Of a stretch of DNA of 16,751 nucleotides, positions 14,781 through 16,751 are shown piece after piece. Each line of letters begins with the position of its first letter. The first letter of the stretch is position 1. The stretch comes from Chloroflexota bacterium. GTDB taxonomy: Bacteria; Chloroflexota; Anaerolineae; B4-G1; SLSP01. The notes below the pieces were generated by a model, which saw only the letters and a program-made list of their open reading frames with translations, was not told the DNA's origin and did not search any database. A program made the position numbers and the translations under genes. The stretch covers positions 13,021-29,771 of the forward strand of contig JAKJAE010000002.1 in the NCBI GenBank assembly GCA_022707665.1, in the 5' to 3' direction.

Positions 14781-14983
14781 TACTCATCGAAGCAGAGCGC
14801 GAAAAATGGAAAATCCCCAGCCGCACGATCGCACAAGGTGGCCATCTTGAAGCGACGAAGGCCTGTCAAGGCTGCCCCGGGCAAACGATTCACACTCGAC
14901 CGAGCAACTGGGTGAGTCTTGCAAAGGGGACCCAAACCCCGGAGCGGCCCACAGTGGAGATGAGGCAGCAACAGCGCAGGGCG
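14781..14983. other. Gene-free stretch with self-complementary segments
   Basis: No convincing gene: the short open frames here lack family-like sequence. On the + strand GATTCAC (14887-14893) can pair with GTGAGTC (14912-14918, one G-U pair) around an inner CTCG/CGAG hairpin, and CCCC at 14875-14878 can pair with GGGG at 14926-14929. GGGG also pairs with CCCC (14937-14940). On the minus strand that last stem is followed by TTT, a weak possible terminator for the membrane-protein gene. AGCGC-CCT-GCGCT sits right at the stop of that gene. Confidence 0.4.
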
Positions 14984-15928
14984 CTATCCCTGGATCGTTC
15001 GGTTTTGACCCACTTGAAGCAACTGGACGACGCTAGCCACAAGCGTCCCTACGAGTGGTAATCCCACCAGGGCTGCCAGGTGCCAGCCCTGCAGCGGAAT
15101 TCCATCAAGGATCCCGACCTCAGTGGGCGGAAAGGCGAGTATCTCAAGCAGCTCAGGCCACGATGTGTGCATGAGCGTCCCAACCCAGAACACAGTCTGA
15201 ACGCCAAAGAAGACGAGCGTCCCCCATGCCGCCCAGCGGCGTTGGCGCATAACTCCCCAGAGAAGTAACAACAAGGTCAGGATAGCGCCGTCGATGAGAG
15301 CTAGGCCCGAAACCCCTATGGTCCACCCGGTGAGTATCGGAAAGAGACCACGGAACAAGAGGAGCACGTGGAGCCCCAGAAGCCAGAAAACAGCCAACCC
15401 AACAACGGTGAGCACCGGAACGCCCAGGACATCCGTTCTGGCCGGGCCAGGATGATTGCGCTCCAGCACTTGGCCCACGCTCTCGCTGCGATAGAAGCGC
15501 CCAAGAATGGCGGGCAACACGGTGTACGACAAGAGCGCCAGGGCGAAGGCCACGACAGCGACGCCAAGGGTCAAGGTCTTGCTCGCCAGTAGGACAAAGA
15601 GGAAGACGAGCAACAGTGGAATCCCCAGGATCCACCAGATGCGCAGTAGCGCCAGCATCACGGGCCGAATCGAGCGACGCAGCATCCAGTGATAGGCCCC
15701 GATCGGAATGGCCAGAAGCGCGATGACGTAATAGCTCAGGATCTGGATCGCCAGGTTGCCGAACATGAAGGACCCGAAACCGAATCCCTCATAGCCGAAG
15801 CGCCCGCCCTCGGAAAACCACGTAAAGCAGATCATCTCCAGTGGCGCAATCACCAGTGCCGCACTACCAAGCAGTAGCATGAAGGCACCCATGCCCCGAA
15901 AGATCCGGATCGCTGTACGCTCGCTCAT
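14984..15928 (-). CDS. Polytopic membrane protein of unknown function
   Basis: A 314-residue protein I do not recognise. It has about eight hydrophobic segments, beginning 'GMGAFMLLLGSAALVIAPLE' and 'NLAIQILSYYVIALLAIPIG', and ending 'HLAALVGLPLVGTLVASVVQ'. There is a larger soluble loop of about 25 residues in the middle ('GRFYRSESVGQVLERNHPGP') and a Gly/Phe-rich loop ('GRFGYEGFGFGSFMFG') between the first two segments. No catalytic motif, transporter signature or metal site stands out. The ATG at 15926-15928 has GGAGG with a 5-nt spacer, and codon use resembles the neighbours, so it is a real gene. It is isolated by gaps of 159 and 281 bp and may be its own transcription unit. Confidence 0.75.
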   Translation of the reverse strand: MSERTAIRIFRGMGAFMLLLGSAALVIAPLEMICFTWFSEGGRFGYEGFGFGSFMFGNLAIQILSYYVIALLAIPIGAYHWMLRRSIRPVMLALLRIWWILGIPLLLVFLFVLLASKTLTLGVAVVAFALALLSYTVLPAILGRFYRSESVGQVLERNHPGPARTDVLGVPVLTVVGLAVFWLLGLHVLLLFRGLFPILTGWTIGVSGLALIDGAILTLLLLLWGVMRQRRWAAWGTLVFFGVQTVFWVGTLMHTSWPELLEILAFPPTEVGILDGIPLQGWHLAALVGLPLVGTLVASVVQLLQVGQNRTIQG

Positions 15929-15983
15929 AGCTACCTCCTGCCGAACCGCCTGCCCGGCGTTGACCGCTGCCCACCCGCCAGAT

Positions 15984-16011
15984 GTAGGACGGCTCTCCAG
16001 AGCCGTCCTAC
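15984..16011. repeat. 28-bp near-perfect palindrome, REP-like
   Basis: GTAGGACGGCTCT (15984-15996) and its exact reverse complement AGAGCCGTCCTAC (15999-16011) are separated only by CC. Such GTAGG...CCTAC palindromes recur as interspersed elements in a number of bacterial genomes. Only one copy lies in this window, so its repeat nature is inference. It sits between the GH3 and membrane-protein genes and could also fold at the end of the GH3 transcript. Confidence 0.6.
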
Positions 16012-16064
16012 GCCGCGCATCCCTGAGACGGCACGTCCCCCTTCGCCCCGTCGCGCCCGCTAAG

Positions 16065-16081
16065 CCGGGGCAGAGCCCCGG
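16065..16081 (-). terminator. GC-rich hairpin just after the GH3 stop codon
   Basis: CCGGGGC (16065-16071) pairs with GCCCCGG (16075-16081) around AGA. The stem lies 6 bp beyond the TGA of the GH3 gene in its direction of transcription. There is no clear T-run, so termination would be inefficient or would rely on other factors. It may instead be another scattered palindrome. Confidence 0.45.
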
Positions 16082-16087
16082 TCACCA

Positions 16088-16751
16088 TCAGAAGAGCTGC
16101 TTCAGTAACTTGAGCAGCGCCAGCGGATTGCGCTTGCCGTTCAAGACGTCGAGGAGAAGCTGACCGGTATCGCGAGAGAAACGGCCTCCGCTGAAGGCGA
16201 CCAGATTGCGCAGCGGCAACTCAGAGAGCACCGATTCGACCATCCGTGACTGCGGGCTCCCCTCCTCGGATGCGCCGAGCGTGGCCTCCAGAGGGCGCTT
16301 GACGGCTGCGATGACCTGTTCGCCGATCCGATGGGTAGCGATCTCGGCCAGGGTGCTATTCCAGTCGTAGACCTTGCGGATGGCCGTCGTGGACTTGACC
16401 GTGATCATCGTCGCAAGCCGGATGTCACGGCTCGAGGACCCGACAAGGATCTCGAATGCCCCGGTCCGCCAGTCGTACAAGGTCTCATCCCAGAAGGCGA
16501 AGGCGCGCTTACCCAGGCGGAAGGTTACCGTCTGAGACTCGCCAGGCGCCAGATGAACCTTCTCGAAACCCTTGAGTTCCTTGATAGGCCGGAGTACCGA
16601 CGCTTCAACATCGCGCACATAGAGCTGCACGACCTCGGCTCCGGCAACCGGGCCGCTGTTGGTCACAGTGACGGCGACGGTCAGGGCCGCTGTATCGTCG
16701 ATCTCGTTCCTGTCGGTCTTCAGATCACTGTAGACAAACGTCGTGTAGGAT
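16088..16751 (-). CDS. GH3 beta-glucosidase-like glycosidase, C-terminal part (partial)
   Basis: The frame is open to the right edge, so only the last 220 residues are seen; the GTG at 16664-16666 is internal, not the start. The visible part begins with the end of the family's C-terminal region ('SYTTFVYSDL') and continues through the fibronectin-III-like domain of GH3 enzymes: 'AGAEVVQLYVRD', 'RPIKELKGFEKVHLAPGESQ', 'AFAFWDETLYDWRTGAFEIL', 'GSSSRDIRL'. The two catalytic domains lie outside the window. A tail of about 95 residues follows, mostly predicted helical ('TLAEIATHRIGEQVIAAVKR', 'LPLRNLVAFSGGRFS'), seen in a subset of GH3 proteins. The enzyme would release sugars from beta-linked glycosides; exact specificity is unknown. 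No signal peptide can be judged. Confidence 0.88.
   Translation of the reverse strand, partial: SYTTFVYSDLKTDRNEIDDTAALTVAVTVTNSGPVAGAEVVQLYVRDVEASVLRPIKELKGFEKVHLAPGESQTVTFRLGKRAFAFWDETLYDWRTGAFEILVGSSSRDIRLATMITVKSTTAIRKVYDWNSTLAEIATHRIGEQVIAAVKRPLEATLGASEEGSPQSRMVESVLSELPLRNLVAFSGGRFSRDTGQLLLDVLNGKRNPLALLKLLKQLF

Noticed and set aside
14875..14940. Possible cyclic-di-GMP-I (GEMM) riboswitch: GGGCAAAC, a hairpin, then GCAAAG on the + strand
   Set aside because: The CC after GCAAAG and the second conserved hairpin are not found, and there is no + strand gene downstream for it to control.
14777..14971. A 64-codon minus-strand open frame in the intergenic gap
   Set aside because: It has no ribosome site, and its composition looks like translated spacer. 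It also ends at the -35 box of the mrp promoter.
14774..15061. A 95-codon + strand open frame
   Set aside because: It lies antisense to the membrane-protein end and the intergenic gap, has no family-like sequence, and has no + strand partner gene.

Overview
The window looks like chromosomal DNA from a moderately GC-rich bacterium. I lean towards Chloroflexota (Anaerolineae-like), judging by the style of the MFS, GH3, FeoB and radical-SAM proteins; this is recognition by eye, not a search. I see no rRNA, tRNA, CRISPR array, transposase or phage gene.

Layout. At the left edge (1-536) two + strand genes form a two-component pair: the last 37 residues of a sensor histidine kinase and a stand-alone receiver protein. 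They face a long series of minus-strand genes across a 156-bp convergent gap holding two inverted repeats. Everything from 693 to the right edge is on the minus strand, so it is read right to left: the C-terminal end of a GH3 beta-glucosidase-like enzyme (16751-16088); a gap with a 28-bp palindrome; an unrecognised multi-pass membrane protein (15928-14984); and a 281-bp gap with the best promoter in the window (TTGACA, 17 bp, TAGACT) overlapping a perfect TATAGT-N7-ACTATA dyad. After that promoter come 14 tightly packed genes: mrp/apbC-type Fe-S carrier, thiamine-binding protein, methyltransferase, DtxR-FeoA fusion, feoB, sulfatase-superfamily hydrolase, PadR regulator, a frameshifted radical-SAM protein, AmrS-type radical-SAM enzyme, peptide deformylase, NagA, ZIP metal transporter, MFS transporter and a sugar-isomerase-like TIM-barrel protein. 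Spacings run from 17-nt overlaps to gaps of about 80 nt.

How they may work together. The core is metal handling. FeoB imports Fe(II); its partner FeoA domain is fused to a DtxR-type metalloregulator that carries an N-terminal membrane anchor; a ZIP permease handles another divalent metal. Several other products need metal: Mrp (Fe-S assembly), two radical-SAM proteins (4Fe-4S), deformylase (Fe2+/Zn2+), NagA and the sulfatase-like hydrolase. A second theme is carbohydrate turnover: GH3 glycosidase, NagA, MFS carrier and sugar isomerase/epimerase. The PadR protein and the dyad at the mrp promoter are candidate regulator and operator, but that link is inference.

Most notable: the membrane-tethered DtxR-FeoA fusion overlapping feoB; a sulfatase-fold enzyme with Thr where sulfatases carry Cys/Ser; a single-base frameshift in an otherwise conserved radical-SAM gene; an exact TATAAT placed 7 nt before the MFS start codon, which lacks a Shine-Dalgarno (leaderless signature); and a lone amrS without Memo or AMMECR1 partners in view.
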